From Allomuricauda sp. CP2A (lineage in GTDB: Bacteria; Bacteroidota; Bacteroidia; Flavobacteriales; Flavobacteriaceae), in NCBI RefSeq assembly GCF_001683915.1, contig NZ_LXTT01000101.1:1-64000 (forward strand): a stretch of DNA of 64,000 nt, given 5' to 3'. Made by a program: the position numbers and the translations under genes. Numbering within the stretch: position 1 is the first letter of the stretch; every line of letters starts with the position of its first letter. Positions 6,944 to 17,570 of the stretch are shown piece by piece. The notes beneath the pieces were generated by a model. The model saw nothing but the letters and a program-made list of their open reading frames with translations. It had not been told where the DNA came from and did not search any database.

Positions 6944-7654
6944 ATGAATTTAGAAGGAAAAGTAGCATACATCACAGGAGGAACCAAGGGCATAGGATAT
7001 GGCATCGCCGAATGTCTATTAAAAGAGGGCATGAAAGTGGCCATCAGCGGAAGAAGCCAAGAAGGGGTAGATTGGGCCGTAAAAAACCTCGGCGATGGTG
7101 AACGTGTTTTAGGTATAATTTCGGATGTTACAAAGTTAAAGGACGAGATAGCGGCCGTAGATAAGATTCTGGCGACTTGGGGGCAGCTGGATATGGTCAT
7201 GGCCAATGCCGGTGTTGGAATTTTTGAGCCCGTGGATGAAATGAGTGAAAAGACATGGCGCCAAATGATCGACACCAATCTTAACGGAGTGTTCCACACC
7301 CTAAAAGCCTCTGTTGAGGCCTTGAAAAAATCTGAAGGCTATTATATGACCCTCGCAAGTTTGGCCGGGACCAACTTTTTTCCTGGAGGTGCCGGATATA
7401 ATGCCACCAAATTTGGTGTTGTAGGGTTTACCCAAGCGGCCATGCTGGACCTTAGAAAACACAACATCAAAACAACCACGATCATGCCCGGTTCAGTGGC
7501 GAGTCATTTTAACAACAATGAGCCTTCGGATGATGACGCATGGAAAATTCAGCCCGAGGACATTGGTAAATTGGTCGTTGATCTGCTTACCATGCACCCA
7601 CGGACCTTGCCAAGTAAGATAGAGGTGCGGCCCACACGACCAGATTTGAAATAA
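6944..7654 (+). CDS. Short-chain dehydrogenase/reductase (classical SDR)
   Basis: A 236-residue classical SDR. The cofactor motif TGGTKGIG lies at residues 10-17, NAG follows at about 88-90, and the catalytic YNATK (Y-x3-K) is near residue 149. The length and motif spacing fit 3-oxoacyl-ACP reductase-like SDRs, which interconvert ketones and alcohols with NAD(P)H; the substrate is not readable. Its stop codon directly abuts the stop of the convergent AddB-like gene, with no spacer. A terminator-like hairpin precedes the gene. Confidence 0.88.
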   Translation: MNLEGKVAYITGGTKGIGYGIAECLLKEGMKVAISGRSQEGVDWAVKNLGDGERVLGIISDVTKLKDEIAAVDKILATWGQLDMVMANAGVGIFEPVDEMSEKTWRQMIDTNLNGVFHTLKASVEALKKSEGYYMTLASLAGTNFFPGGAGYNATKFGVVGFTQAAMLDLRKHNIKTTTIMPGSVASHFNNNEPSDDDAWKIQPEDIGKLVVDLLTMHPRTLPSKIEVRPTRPDLK

Positions 7655-10387
7655 TCAGACCGCTTTTTCGGTTAAGGGGAGAGAGGAGTTACAGATTTCC
7701 AAGATGAGTTGTTTTAGGTATGTCTCAAAAGTGGACAAAACTTCGGCATCAATAAGGGGATTGTTATTATCCTGAGAAAAGGAAAACAATCCCTTTCCTA
7801 AATTTTTAAAGGAATAGATTCCGGCAAGAACGGAATTGGTGTCGTGTTTTTTGGAATACAACAGCGCGTAGCACAACAACTGAAAAGCTTTACTTTTGTC
7901 GTAGTTGGTGATGAGTTCTTCCCAATCGGTGAGTTTTACGTTCTTGGGTTCCACCTTTCCTGTTTTGTAATCAATGATTCTCGTAGTGCCATCAAATTCA
8001 TCAACCCGATCTAGGGTTCCCTTCAGTTTTACGAGGAAATCCAACTCTGGAATGTTGAGTGGAACGTCATATTTCTCTTCCAAGGCCAACAATTTGATGG
8101 TATGGCGTTGGAGTTGACGTATTTCAATGTCAATAAAATTCTCCAAGTACTTTACAATGACATTAAAGACCAGCAGGAATTTCCCCTTTGAAATATCCAC
8201 CCCGGATAAATTCTTTTGAAAATGATGTTCTACCACAGTCGGAATTTTGGATTTTAATCCCGTAACACTTTCTTTGGAGAGCGTGGTTCCAACAAGAGGG
8301 GTATACAGCTCCTCCAAGCTATCATGGACAATGGTGCCAAAGGTGTTGGCGGCGATGTTTTCCTCCACCTCATCCAAATCATTGATTTTAAGGATGTTTC
8401 TGGTGTAAAAATCTATTGGATTCCGCACATAATTGGTCAACGAGGTAGGAGAGAACCCACTATGGGCAAAGGCAATGATATCATCCAGCAGCAATGGATC
8501 CTTAGTTATTTCCAAAGGCTGGGCTGGTGTAATGTTGGCCTGTGGCGCAGCAATTGAGTGTGTAACGAACGGTGCCATGTTGTCATCGGTCAACAGTTGG
8601 GAGATGAGCCTGCTTTTTTCGCCGCCTTCCAACACATCGGGCTCGGTGTTATAGATGATGTACACATTTTTTGCCCGCTGCATCAGTCTATAGAAATAAT
8701 AGATGTAGATGGCGTCCTTTTCTTTGTAGGTGGGCAGGCCGTAATCCCGTTTTACATCAAAAGGGATGAAAGAATTGTTCATTTTTCCGGAAGGCAGGAT
8801 GCCTTCATTCACCGATGTGATGATGACCGTTTCAAAATCCAGGTTCCTGCTTTCCAACATCCCCATGATTTGAAGTCCGGTCAGGGGTTCCCCGATAAAA
8901 TCCAAAGTTTCCATGGCGGCCAACTGTTTGAACAGATTTTTGATGGATTTGAGCTCACTGATGAAATCCACATGGCCCAAATATTCCTTCAATTGGTTGA
9001 ACAGGATGTAAAACCTATAGATCTGCTCCAGTTCCAAGGCATTTTTCTCCTGCTGATAGATGCTTTTCAATCGGTCAATGAGAAGGAGGCAATTATCTAT
9101 CCATTGCAATACTGAAATGCGTTCTTTTGGAAAGATAATTTCCAACACCTCATTTGCATCGGCGTATGTATTGAGGACATCACTATTGATGTACAACCTA
9201 TTCTGTTCTTTGATCTCCTTGGCCAGCATTGGGGCAAAATCTACTTTACTTGAAGCCGAAAGGGTTAGACAGTATGGGTTTGCGATAAGTTCCAAAACAT
9301 ATTTGTAGAACCACCCCCGTTCCGAAGTATTGGCGTTAAGCTCTAAGTGTGCCATGAAAAAGGAGTACAAAACGGTTTTGTTCAAGGGCAGCCCCATGGT
9401 AATGTTCACGGCATTGATGGACGGGGGTACGGCTTGGAGCATGGGTGAGAGCAGGGATTCATCGGCCAGGACAACAGCTGTTTTTGAAAAATCAATAGAA
9501 GTATTGGAATTCAGCTCATTCAACAATTGCCCCACATATTTGGTCTGTGAGATGCTTTTGGGAACGCCAGTAATTGAAATTTTTTTTGGTGATAAAAAAT
9601 TACTTTGTGGATTTAACGATGTCTTGTTCTTGTAATAGGGCCAGTTGCGTTGATACCCCCTGATAAAAAGACCTGCATCATGGATGGGGTCATTGAGAAA
9701 ATACGAATCTATGTCCCAATAGATTTGCCCATTGCCCTGCTCAAGAAAATGCTGTACAATTTTTGACTCGGCAGAAGTCAAAGCATTAAAACCAACAAAA
9801 ATAATGGGATTGGTTTTGTGATTTTTGGAACAGTCATCCAAATGGGAAACCGCGACCTTGGCCATGAGACCTTGATAACCTCGCTTTTGTTTTTTCAGTA
9901 CCCCAGTGAAAGTGTTATAAATAACCTCCAATTTGTTCCAAAGCTGAAGGTAGTTTTGGACCAATTCCGTTTTGTCTTTTTTTACGGACCAGTGGTTGAT
10001 TTCCTTTATGGCGGAGAGGTAATTAAGAAGGTCATGGGCCGGAATAAGGTATCCGTCCATCTCATTAAAGTCCTGTAAAAGGGTTTGCCCCCATTTAAGG
10101 AAGGAGGGAAAATCATCTGGCTCGTCCATTTGGGCATCTTTGTAGACTTCATAAAGAACCAACAGCAGGTCTAGATTGGAGGTTTGCTCCATACCAGAGA
10201 TATCTGCAATGAAATCTTGAATAGAATGTATTTTGGGGCTAAAAATGTTATGGGCGAGTGTGCTGGCCAGATGCTTTTTCAGAAAGGTTCCGGAACGCTT
10301 GCTCGGAAGGATAAAGGTACATTCGGAAAAATCCGTGCCTTTATCAAGGAGGTCGCCCAGTACATGTTCTAGAAAACTTTGATGCAT
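7655..10387 (-). CDS. AddB-like exonuclease subunit with C-terminal PD-(D/E)XK nuclease
   Basis: A 910-residue protein. The N-terminus has an inactivated helicase-like fold (TFILPSKRSGTFLKKHL resembles a degenerate Walker A). The C-terminal ~250 residues form a RecB-type nuclease: FGTIVHDSLEELY, LKGTLDRVD and [11 protein letters not shown] supply the His, Asp and D-x-K active site. With the UvrD-type AddA protein at 13136-16255 it would form a heterodimer that resects double-strand breaks for RecA loading. In this window the two genes are separated by ompA and kbl. The ATG at 10387 is preceded by a terminator that closes the ompA unit. Confidence 0.85.
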   Translation of the reverse strand: MHQSFLEHVLGDLLDKGTDFSECTFILPSKRSGTFLKKHLASTLAHNIFSPKIHSIQDFIADISGMEQTSNLDLLLVLYEVYKDAQMDEPDDFPSFLKWGQTLLQDFNEMDGYLIPAHDLLNYLSAIKEINHWSVKKDKTELVQNYLQLWNKLEVIYNTFTGVLKKQKRGYQGLMAKVAVSHLDDCSKNHKTNPIIFVGFNALTSAESKIVQHFLEQGNGQIYWDIDSYFLNDPIHDAGLFIRGYQRNWPYYKNKTSLNPQSNFLSPKKISITGVPKSISQTKYVGQLLNELNSNTSIDFSKTAVVLADESLLSPMLQAVPPSINAVNITMGLPLNKTVLYSFFMAHLELNANTSERGWFYKYVLELIANPYCLTLSASSKVDFAPMLAKEIKEQNRLYINSDVLNTYADANEVLEIIFPKERISVLQWIDNCLLLIDRLKSIYQQEKNALELEQIYRFYILFNQLKEYLGHVDFISELKSIKNLFKQLAAMETLDFIGEPLTGLQIMGMLESRNLDFETVIITSVNEGILPSGKMNNSFIPFDVKRDYGLPTYKEKDAIYIYYFYRLMQRAKNVYIIYNTEPDVLEGGEKSRLISQLLTDDNMAPFVTHSIAAPQANITPAQPLEITKDPLLLDDIIAFAHSGFSPTSLTNYVRNPIDFYTRNILKINDLDEVEENIAANTFGTIVHDSLEELYTPLVGTTLSKESVTGLKSKIPTVVEHHFQKNLSGVDISKGKFLLVFNVIVKYLENFIDIEIRQLQRHTIKLLALEEKYDVPLNIPELDFLVKLKGTLDRVDEFDGTTRIIDYKTGKVEPKNVKLTDWEELITNYDKSKAFQLLCYALLYSKKHDTNSVLAGIYSFKNLGKGLFSFSQDNNNPLIDAEVLSTFETYLKQLILEICNSSLPLTEKAV

Positions 10388-10400
10388 GGATTAAAAATAA

Positions 10401-10430
10401 AAAAGGCCCCGCATTTGCGGAGCCTTTTTA
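10401..10430 (-). terminator. Bidirectional intrinsic terminator after ompA
   Basis: Stem GGCCCCGC-ATTT-GCGGAGCC (10405-10424) with one C-A mismatch, flanked by A-run and T-run so it works in both directions. On the minus strand it ends the OmpA-like transcript just before the AddB-like gene. Confidence 0.88.
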
Positions 10431-10449
10431 AAGAAAACTTTGTTTCTTA

Positions 10450-11808
10450 TTATTTTATCAAGTTGATTTCAACTCGTCTGTTCTGGGCTCTACCAGCTCT
10501 TGTATTGTTAGTGGCGATTGGCTTAGCCTCACCATATCCAATAGCTGTTAGTCTGTCAGAAGCAATTCCCTTATCAATCAAGAAGGTTCTTACAGAGTTA
10601 GCTCTTTCTTCAGAAAGTTTTTGGTTCAAGCTTTCGCTACCTACACTGTCAGTATGACCTTCAACGGTAAACTTAGCATTAGGATACTCGTTCAAGATTT
10701 GGATAATGTCAACCATTACAGAAGTAGATTCTGCTTTGATAGAAGATTTACCAGTATCGAACAAGATAGTTCTAGCATAGTCGTTCAATTGTTTTTGAAC
10801 TTCTTCAGTTACTTCTGGGCAACCGTTGTTGGCTACAGTACCAGCAACATCTGGACACTGATCGTCTTTGTCTAGAACTCCGTCACCATCAGTATCAGGC
10901 CATGGGCATCCGTTGTTGGCAGCAGGACCTGCTTCGTTAGGACATTCATCATCTTTGTCAGCAACACCGTCACCGTCAGCATCAGGACAACCAGCTAGAG
11001 CAGGAAGACCAGCAGTGCTAGGACAAGCGTCATCTTTATCGGCAACACCGTCACCGTCTGAATCAGGACAACCGTTCATTTCTTTGGAACCAGCTTCGTT
11101 AGGACAAGCATCTTTAGAATCTTCGATACCATCACCGTCTGCATCTGGACAACCGTTGAAAGCTTCCAAACCAGCAACTTCTGGACAAGCATCGTCTTTG
11201 TCATAGATACCATCACCGTCAGTGTCAGTACCACCAAATTTGATGCTAAGACCTGCTAGGTGTTGGAAATGCTTAACCAAATAGTCCTCAAAAGCGTGCT
11301 TGTATTGGGTCTGCAAGGTAAGACCGATGTTTTCGGAAAACCAGATGTTAAGACCAATACCTCCATTAACTGTACCAGCACCAATTTCATCAACCCAAGT
11401 GTAACCACCACCAATCTCAGCAAATGGGTCAATTGTTGTGTTTTTTAGGAAGTTGTACTTAATGGTACCATCAACAGCGTAGTGAGAAAGGTCGTCTACA
11501 GAAGCTTCACCAATTTTCTCGATTCTGTTCAAGGAACCACGTGCACCTATGGAGAATCCATCACCAATGTACTTGGAAACGCCTACATAGGAAACAGAAG
11601 GCAAGATGTTCCAGTGGTCAGACACATTAAAGTACTCATCAAACAATGTTGTACTTGAAAATGGGTTATTCTCGTCATTGGTTGGATATGCATCAATTGC
11701 ATTCACCCCAAAACTAATCTGCCATGGATTATTCTCGTCTTGCGCTTGTATGCTGTTGATCCCTACAAATACCAGGGCAACAACCAATAATTTGCTAAGA
11801 TGTTTCAT
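10450..11808 (-). CDS. OmpA family protein with thrombospondin type 3 repeats
   Basis: A 452-residue outer-membrane protein. Domains in order: a signal peptide ([12 protein letters not shown]... ending GINSIQAQ), an outer-membrane beta-barrel region to about residue 190, five calcium-binding thrombospondin type 3 repeats of the form D-x-DGDG-x2-D-x2-D-x-CP, then a C-terminal OmpA peptidoglycan-binding domain with [10 protein letters not shown] and a terminal [10 protein letters not shown]. It tethers outer membrane to cell wall. I prefer the ATG at 11808; a TTG two codons upstream is the alternative. It has its own consensus promoter and terminator, so it is a strongly expressed monocistronic gene. 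Confidence 0.92.
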   Translation of the reverse strand: MKHLSKLLVVALVFVGINSIQAQDENNPWQISFGVNAIDAYPTNDENNPFSSTTLFDEYFNVSDHWNILPSVSYVGVSKYIGDGFSIGARGSLNRIEKIGEASVDDLSHYAVDGTIKYNFLKNTTIDPFAEIGGGYTWVDEIGAGTVNGGIGLNIWFSENIGLTLQTQYKHAFEDYLVKHFQHLAGLSIKFGGTDTDGDGIYDKDDACPEVAGLEAFNGCPDADGDGIEDSKDACPNEAGSKEMNGCPDSDGDGVADKDDACPSTAGLPALAGCPDADGDGVADKDDECPNEAGPAANNGCPWPDTDGDGVLDKDDQCPDVAGTVANNGCPEVTEEVQKQLNDYARTILFDTGKSSIKAESTSVMVDIIQILNEYPNAKFTVEGHTDSVGSESLNQKLSEERANSVRTFLIDKGIASDRLTAIGYGEAKPIATNNTRAGRAQNRRVEINLIK

Positions 11809-11842
11809 GCTCAAAATTTTAAGTTTAAGTGTTTATCAGCAG

Positions 11843-11873
11843 CAAATGTAAGTTGTTAAGACTTATTAACAAA
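11843..11873 (-). promoter_or_regulatory. Consensus Bacteroidota promoter of the ompA-like gene
   Basis: On the minus strand: TTTG (11870-11873), a 19-base spacer, then TACATTTG (11843-11850), an exact match to the TTTG/TANNTTTG pattern of the Bacteroidota primary sigma factor. It lies about 35 bases upstream of the ATG. Confidence 0.8.
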
Positions 11874-11931
11874 ATCTAACATTCTTTTTTTTTGACTCAT
11901 TTACCAGAAGAATTGTTGCATTTCAACGATT

Positions 11932-13125
11932 TTAGACGATTTTCAACGACTTTCCTACCTTAATAAAGGCATTTATTGCATGGTCAAGGTGCTGTTTCTC
12001 ATGGGCTGCGGACAATTGAACACGAATTCTGGCCTTGCCTTTTGGAACCACAGGATAGAAGAATCCAATGACATAAATACCTTCATCCAACAGCATATCT
12101 GCCATCTTTTGGGAGAGTTTGGCATCGTATAGCATAACAGGTACAATGGCGGAATCGCCATCAATAATGTCAAACCCCGCTTCTTTCATGCCTTTTTTGA
12201 AGTATTCCGTGTTGTTTTGGAGCTTATCACGTAGTGAGGTGTCTTTATCCAACATCTCAAAAACCTTAATGGAGGCTCCAACTATGGCAGGCGCCAAGGA
12301 ATTGGAGAACAGATAAGGCCGGGATCGTTGCCGAAGCATCTCAATAATCTCCTTTTTACCGGTGGTATAACCTCCCATGGCACCGCCCAAGGCTTTGCCC
12401 AAGGTTCCGGTAATGATATCGATGCGGTCCATGACCCCTTTTTCTTCCAAGGTTCCACGGCCTGTTTCTCCTATAAAACCTGCGGCATGGCATTCATCAA
12501 TCATCACCATGGCATCGTATGTATCTGCCAAATCACAGATTTTGTCCAATGGCGCCAAAAGCCCATCCATGGAAAAGACACCGTCGGTAACAATAATTTT
12601 AAACCGGGCACCATCTTTTATGCTCTGTTTCAACTGTTCTTCCAAATCGGCCATATCGCTATTGGCATATCGGTATCGCTTGGCCTTGCAGAGGCGGACC
12701 CCATCAATAATGGAGGCATGGTTCAACGAATCAGAGATAATGGCATCCTCGGCGGTCAAGAGGGGCTCAAAAACCCCTCCATTGGCATCAAAGGCGGCGG
12801 CATATAGGATGGTGTCCTCCGTGCCATAAAAATCGGCGATTTTTTGTTCCAGCTCTTTATGGATATCTTGCGTACCGCAAATGAACCTTACGGATGACAT
12901 TCCAAAACCATGGGTGTCCATGACATCTTTAGCCGCTTGGATCACATCTGGATGGGAGGAAAGCCCCAAATAGTTGTTCGCGCAAAAATTGATGACCTCC
13001 TCTCCTGTGGAAATTTTTATGACCGCTCCCTGGGGCGATGTTATAATGCGTTCTTTCTTAAAAAGCCCTGCTTCTTTAATGCCTTCCAGCTCTTGGGCCA
13101 AGTGTTCTTTTATTTTTCCGGACAT
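11932..13125 (-). CDS. kbl: Glycine C-acetyltransferase (2-amino-3-ketobutyrate CoA ligase)
   Basis: A 397-residue PLP-dependent alpha-oxoamine synthase. It converts 2-amino-3-ketobutyrate plus CoA to glycine and acetyl-CoA in threonine degradation. The characteristic N-terminus [20 protein letters not shown] is present, and the PLP lysine lies in [14 protein letters not shown]. An upstream in-frame start at 13185 would add 20 residues overlapping the preceding gene and is unlike the family; the ATG at 13125, ten bases after the AddA stop, is chosen. No threonine dehydrogenase is next to it here. Confidence 0.92.
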   Translation of the reverse strand: MSGKIKEHLAQELEGIKEAGLFKKERIITSPQGAVIKISTGEEVINFCANNYLGLSSHPDVIQAAKDVMDTHGFGMSSVRFICGTQDIHKELEQKIADFYGTEDTILYAAAFDANGGVFEPLLTAEDAIISDSLNHASIIDGVRLCKAKRYRYANSDMADLEEQLKQSIKDGARFKIIVTDGVFSMDGLLAPLDKICDLADTYDAMVMIDECHAAGFIGETGRGTLEEKGVMDRIDIITGTLGKALGGAMGGYTTGKKEIIEMLRQRSRPYLFSNSLAPAIVGASIKVFEMLDKDTSLRDKLQNNTEYFKKGMKEAGFDIIDGDSAIVPVMLYDAKLSQKMADMLLDEGIYVIGFFYPVVPKGKARIRVQLSAAHEKQHLDHAINAFIKVGKSLKIV

Positions 13126-13135
13126 AGTTTTTTGT

Positions 13136-16100
13136 TTAGACGAAAACGGGATTAATATTTTGGTCAATATAGACAATAATGACATTTTTGATGGTAAAAT
13201 CCATCTCTTTTAGCACATCCGCATATTGGGTGATTTGTTCCTTGTGCGAAGTCGATGGCTTTCCAGTTTTATAATCAATGATGTTGGCTTCCCTGCCCAG
13301 GATGGCAATCCGGTCCGGGCGAAGGGATGCCCCCTTCACAGTCAGAATTTCACGTTCGTTGATGATTTGGTAATCTTCTGAAAAATAAGCATTTAAGTCG
13401 GGGTGGGTGACCACATCCATCAGTTTTTGTTTGACTTCTTCCGAGGCATCCTTTTCAAAATGACCGGCCAGTTGAAGACTTTCCACCACATGCGGAACGT
13501 CTTTGGCATACGTGATTTTGCTCAGGGCAAAATGAATCAGATTCCCAAGCTCAATGGCCTCTTTTCGTTCATCATCCCACAAACGCCCAGAGGTGGTGGC
13601 AATGGTAAAACTTGTGTCGTTCTTGGGTCGGGTTATATAGTCAATATGGCTATCCCTCGTAGCGATTTGCACCGTGCCATCTTCAACCTCAGGAAGGGTA
13701 CCAAATGCATAGACTTCCTGTTCGTTTTTTGGAACCCCCCGTTCTTGCAGATAGCCTTGAAATAGATCGGAATACGAAGTGGCACTTTCAATGGAGGTTA
13801 CATCTTTGCCCGTTTCAGTGACCACAAAAAGCCCTTTAATGGGACGTGTCAAGGCCACATAGAGCACGTTCATGGCATCCAACACCGATTTTTGCTCTTC
13901 ATCCCCATAGACTTGTGCTGTTTCATCATTGTATGCCAGCATCTCTTTATTGGTGTTGATGAGAAACTCTTCCAATCCCAAATCCTTTTCAGTCCCGGTT
14001 GCCGGCACCCAAGATTTCTTTTTCTTTCGCTTATCATCCAATAGGGCATTGGCAAAGGGAAAAATGACAAACGGAAACTCCAACCCTTTCGCCTTATGAA
14101 TGGTCATGACCCGTACTGCGTTCACATGGTCCGGGGCCGCAATGGAAAGGGATGATTTTTTCTGCTCCCAATACTTCAAAAAAGAAAATACACTGGGGCC
14201 TTCCCTTTTTTCCACCACCAACACTTCGTCCATTAAAAAAGTAAGGTATGCAGTGGAATCGGAAGCAAGATCAAACTGTACAATGGCATTTTCCAAAATA
14301 GTAAAAACGGATTGCCCTTTCAGTTGACCCATGTGAAATCCATATTCTTTGGAGAGAAAAGATTCGATCCAATCTATGTTTTTGGAAATAAAATTGTGCT
14401 TGTCTATTTGTTCCTGGGCCAAAAACAACAAAACTTGATAGGCGGCCTCTCGATCACGGCTATTTTCAAATAGCTTCAACAGGGCAATCAAAAATGTGAT
14501 CTTGTCATTATTGTTGAGCAACAACGCATCCGAAGAAAGAATGGGGATAGTGTGCTGCGCCAAAAAATCGGCCAAGAGCATTCCTTTATTGTTGTCCCGC
14601 ACCAAAATACAGATATCCGAAAAAGGATGTTTTTTGGAAGTGATTTGGTTGATGGTTTCCAAAACCTGTTGGCAATAGACCTCGTCCTTGTCCTCAACTT
14701 TGCTGTCCAAAAAGGAGAGTTGGATAAACCCTCCGGGCTTGTTGTTCGGTTTTTGGTGTGCATCGTGCAAAAAGAGATTTCGATACGCTTCATTTTCAAG
14801 GACTGGTGCCACAGCGGTAAAAAATGAATTGTTGAACGCCACAATCTGGTCAAAGCTCCTCCAATTAGTGTCCAGTGAGTGAACGGTGGGTTCCACCACA
14901 AAAGGGTGCGATTTCCCGTTGATCAGGTCTAAAAACTGCTCGGCCCTACCGCCTCGCCAGCGATAGATGGCTTGTTTTACATCGCCCACCAAAAAGAGGG
15001 ATCCCTTTTGATGGCGTTCATCCTCACTTTCCAGGGCATTGCCAATCAAGGGAACCAGATTTTCCCATTGCATTTGTGAGGTGTCCTGGAACTCATCAAT
15101 AAAATAATGACGGTATTTTTCGCCCATCCGTTCATATATAAAAGGTACGGGCTGGTTCTTGATTTCTTTGGAAAGAATGGCGTTCAAGGATGAGATGGGA
15201 ACAATGTCCCTGTCCAGCTCAATATTTTTGATTTCCTTGGCGATTTCGTTCAACACCGTCAGTGGAACAATGTTGCCATACATGTTCTTTAGGTAACTGC
15301 GTTGATACAGGCTTTGTTTGATGGACAAAAAGGCTTCCAAAACCATTTGCCCCAACAATGTTATGTCTCTTTTGTCGCTTGCTTTCAGGATTTTTCCCTC
15401 TTCCAGATTTTGCCCCAGTTGGTTATTGTAGAGTGTTTTGGTATTGAATTCTCCTTCAGAAATTTTTTTAAAGTGATTGGGAAGCGTTTGCCGGGGAAAA
15501 TCAGCATGATCAAAACCTTGGTTTTCAATTTCTTGAAGCACATTTTGCGCAGCTTCTTTTACTTTGATTTCAAAAGACGCAATTTGAGAGGCGATGTTTT
15601 TCTGAATATCCTTAAAACCTTGAATGGATTCGGAACGCAATCGGTCAATATGTTCCGCATGGTTTTCTTGGAACAGCAATTTTCCAATGTCCAAAAGGTC
15701 GTAGGCAATGTTCCAACTTTTATCGTCATCAATTTTTTCCAAAGAAAAGTCGATGAGTACTTCGGTAAGTTCCTTGTCGCTTCCGGCTCGTTCCAAGAGT
15801 CTGCCCACAGCTTCCTCCAGTAGCAGGTCGGTGTCCAGTTCCACTTCAAAATTTTGGGAAAGCCGAAGGTCCCGGGCAAAGGTCTTTATGAGTTTGTGGT
15901 TGAACTTATCTATGGTGGAAACCTCAAAAAAGGAGTAATTGTGCAAAATCCGTTTGAGGATAAGTTTGGCCCTTTGTCGCAATTGATCTTCCGTTAATGA
16001 AAGTTCTTGGCAGAGTTCCTTGAACAACGGTTCCTGTTTTTCAGGCAGGGGATGCTTTCCAAAGTTATAGAGGTTCTCCAGAATCCGTGTTTTCATTTCA

Positions 16101-16255
16101 TCCACGGCCTTATTGGTAAAGGTAATGGCCAAAATTTGCCTGAAACTGACAGGGGAATCGTTGGACAATAGCAATTTTAGGTACGCCTTGGCCAGGGCAT
16201 AGGTCTTGCCCGAACCTGCAGAAGCACCGTATATTTTAAAATTGGAATGGTTCAA
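13136..16255 (-). CDS. UvrD/REP-type helicase-nuclease, AddA-like
   Basis: A 1039-residue superfamily-1 helicase with all key motifs: Walker [10 protein letters not shown] (10-18), [12 protein letters not shown] (Walker B), [32 protein letters not shown] and LYVALTRP. The C-terminus has a RecB-family nuclease domain ([22 protein letters not shown]). It unwinds and degrades broken DNA ends together with the AddB-like subunit at 7655-10387. The start is TTG at 16255: an in-frame stop lies shortly upstream and the Walker A loop is only nine residues in. It is followed after ten bases by kbl, probably on the same transcript. Confidence 0.88.
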   Translation of the reverse strand: MNHSNFKIYGASAGSGKTYALAKAYLKLLLSNDSPVSFRQILAITFTNKAVDEMKTRILENLYNFGKHPLPEKQEPLFKELCQELSLTEDQLRQRAKLILKRILHNYSFFEVSTIDKFNHKLIKTFARDLRLSQNFEVELDTDLLLEEAVGRLLERAGSDKELTEVLIDFSLEKIDDDKSWNIAYDLLDIGKLLFQENHAEHIDRLRSESIQGFKDIQKNIASQIASFEIKVKEAAQNVLQEIENQGFDHADFPRQTLPNHFKKISEGEFNTKTLYNNQLGQNLEEGKILKASDKRDITLLGQMVLEAFLSIKQSLYQRSYLKNMYGNIVPLTVLNEIAKEIKNIELDRDIVPISSLNAILSKEIKNQPVPFIYERMGEKYRHYFIDEFQDTSQMQWENLVPLIGNALESEDERHQKGSLFLVGDVKQAIYRWRGGRAEQFLDLINGKSHPFVVEPTVHSLDTNWRSFDQIVAFNNSFFTAVAPVLENEAYRNLFLHDAHQKPNNKPGGFIQLSFLDSKVEDKDEVYCQQVLETINQITSKKHPFSDICILVRDNNKGMLLADFLAQHTIPILSSDALLLNNNDKITFLIALLKLFENSRDREAAYQVLLFLAQEQIDKHNFISKNIDWIESFLSKEYGFHMGQLKGQSVFTILENAIVQFDLASDSTAYLTFLMDEVLVVEKREGPSVFSFLKYWEQKKSSLSIAAPDHVNAVRVMTIHKAKGLEFPFVIFPFANALLDDKRKKKKSWVPATGTEKDLGLEEFLINTNKEMLAYNDETAQVYGDEEQKSVLDAMNVLYVALTRPIKGLFVVTETGKDVTSIESATSYSDLFQGYLQERGVPKNEQEVYAFGTLPEVEDGTVQIATRDSHIDYITRPKNDTSFTIATTSGRLWDDERKEAIELGNLIHFALSKITYAKDVPHVVESLQLAGHFEKDASEEVKQKLMDVVTHPDLNAYFSEDYQIINEREILTVKGASLRPDRIAILGREANIIDYKTGKPSTSHKEQITQYADVLKEMDFTIKNVIIVYIDQNINPVFV

Positions 16256-16374
16256 GGAAAATTTTGTTACAAATTACGGATTCCCAACCTGAACTTAACA
16301 TGGTTTTAGGTGAATTTGTTTGTTAAAACCCGTATTTTTACACGAATCAAGTAATAACACAAAAACACAAAATT

Positions 16375-16983
16375 ATGGCTTTTGAATTACCAAAACTACC
16401 GTATGCATACGATGCGCTGGAACCACATATAGATGCTAGGACGATGGAGATCCACCACACCAAACACCACAATGGCTACACTACCAAATTAAATGATGCC
16501 ATTGCCGGAACTGATTTGGATGGAAAAGACATTGAGGATATTCTGTCCAATTTGGACATGTCCAACAGTGCAGTACGAAACAACGGAGGAGGATTCTACA
16601 ACCATTCCCTTTTTTGGGAGGTGATGTCCCAAAACGGAGGAGGAGCCCCATCTGGGGAATTGGCTTCCGCAATTGACGGGGCTTTTGGCTCCTTTGAAGG
16701 TTTCAAGGAAAAATTTACCGCTGCCGCAGGATCTAGATTTGGATCGGGATGGGCTTGGCTGTGCGTGCACAAAGGTGGAAAATTGGAAATCTGTTCCACG
16801 CCAAACCAAGATAACCCCATTATGCCCGGCGTAGGTTGTGGAGGACATCCCATTTTAGGTTTGGACGTATGGGAGCACGCTTATTATTTGCACTATCAAA
16901 ACAGAAGACCCGATTATATTTCAGCATTCTTTAATGTGATCAATTGGGAAAAGGTCGCCGAGAATTATAAGGCGGGCAAATAG
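16375..16983 (+). CDS. sodA: Superoxide dismutase, Mn-type (Mn/Fe family)
   Basis: A 202-residue Mn/Fe SOD, full length. Metal ligands are visible: His in [11 protein letters not shown], His in [11 protein letters not shown], and Asp and His in [10 protein letters not shown]. The glycine in the GGGFYNH motif and the glutamine of NQDNPI favour manganese or a cambialistic enzyme over iron-only. It removes superoxide in the cytoplasm; no signal peptide is present. It is monocistronic, divergent from the AddA gene, with its own terminator. Confidence 0.93.
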   Translation: MAFELPKLPYAYDALEPHIDARTMEIHHTKHHNGYTTKLNDAIAGTDLDGKDIEDILSNLDMSNSAVRNNGGGFYNHSLFWEVMSQNGGGAPSGELASAIDGAFGSFEGFKEKFTAAAGSRFGSGWAWLCVHKGGKLEICSTPNQDNPIMPGVGCGGHPILGLDVWEHAYYLHYQNRRPDYISAFFNVINWEKVAENYKAGK

Positions 16984-17009
16984 GCAATAACAACCCTAAA
17001 GATATGAAG

Positions 17010-17037
17010 GCCGGACACTTAGTGTTCGGCTTTTTTT
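17010..17037 (+). terminator. Intrinsic terminator of sodA
   Basis: GCCGGACAC-TTA-GTGTTCGGC (nine pairs including one G-T) followed by seven T, 27 bases after the sodA stop. Confidence 0.92.
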
Positions 17038-17060
17038 ATGGGTTGAATTTTTTAGAATAG

Positions 17061-17140
17061 AAAAGGGCGAGGAAGCCCCCGCCCTTTTCGTCCCAAATCT
17101 TACCATAAACTTAACCTACTTATGCTATGGCGAGACTAAA
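17061..17140 (-). ncRNA. Small-RNA-like unit A (third of three tandem copies)
   Basis: On the minus strand, a 39-base conserved core (17092-17130, plus-strand form CCCAAATCTTACC...ACTTATGCTATGG, here with one G-to-A change) runs directly into a terminator hairpin, GGGCG-A-GG loop CC-C-CGCCC flanked by A4 and T4 (17061-17088). Only core and terminator are annotated; the 5' end is unknown. A perfect TANNTTTG box (TATATTTG, 17247-17254) lies about 110 bases upstream of the core and could be its promoter, though no TTTG is correctly spaced from it. Confidence 0.65.
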
Positions 17141-17253
17141 ATACTGGTATTGTGAGAAATAACAAAGGGTTTTGGATAAATTTTTGATTTTTCAATGAAA
17201 AAGAAAACGTGCAGTTCATCGATAAAATTGTTAAAGCGTTGGTAGTCAAATAT

Positions 17254-17330
17254 AAAGAAGGCGGAGAATTCTCCGCCTTCTTTCCCCAAATCTTACCATG
17301 AACTTAACCTACTTATGCTATGGTTCTCCA
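17254..17330 (-). ncRNA. Small-RNA-like unit B (middle copy)
   Basis: The same 39-base core at 17285-17323 is followed on the minus strand by a perfect 30-base palindrome (17254-17283) with a GGCGGAG/CTCCGCC stem. The hairpin sequence is unrelated to that of units A and C while the shape is kept. About 75-80 bases upstream of the core, CATGTTTGGCAGTTCAACC (minus strand, ending near 17406) is shared with unit C and may mark the 5' region. Confidence 0.65.
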
Positions 17331-17485
17331 AATGTACTGCAAGGCACCATTTGCCCGGCAAGCTTTTAGATGAAACTCCCTTTATTTGGTTGAACTGCCA
17401 AACATGCCTCCTAGAGATACTTTAAATGAAGAAAAGGATTACGAAGAGCCATAAAAGGAGAGATAAAATGGGGCGGAGAGAAAAT

Positions 17486-17570
17486 AAAAAAGGTGGAATA
17501 GCTTCCACCTTTTTTGCCCCAAATCTTACCATGAACTTAACCTACTTATGCTATGGCGATACTAAAGTAG
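17486..17570 (-). ncRNA. Small-RNA-like unit C (first copy, after purF)
   Basis: The core at 17518-17556 is followed on the minus strand by a 13-bp stem AAAAAAGGTGGAA/TTCCACCTTTTTT with a four-base loop (17486-17515). Units A and C share about ten further bases beyond the core (GGCGA-T/G-ACTAAA). CATGTTTGCATTCAACC at its presumed 5' side (ending near 17656) begins four bases after the purF stop, so this unit could be either an independent RNA or a product of the purF 3' UTR. Confidence 0.65.

Noticed and set aside
8558..9115. 185-residue plus-strand open frame
   Set aside because: Entirely opposite the AddB-like gene, with no recognisable domain; it reads as a shadow.
10868..11206. Tandem repeats resembling a DNA repeat array or CRISPR
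   Set aside because: They are the coding sequence of the thrombospondin type 3 repeats of the OmpA protein. Spacers are not of uniform length or unrelated sequence.
11932..13185. Longer N-terminus for Kbl starting at 13185
   Set aside because: It would overlap the AddA gene by 50 bases and add a hydrophobic stretch absent from Kbl proteins; MSGKIKEH is the usual start.
16984..17060. Search for a small gene directly after sodA
   Set aside because: Only the sodA terminator and A+T-rich spacer are present; no coding frame of reasonable composition.
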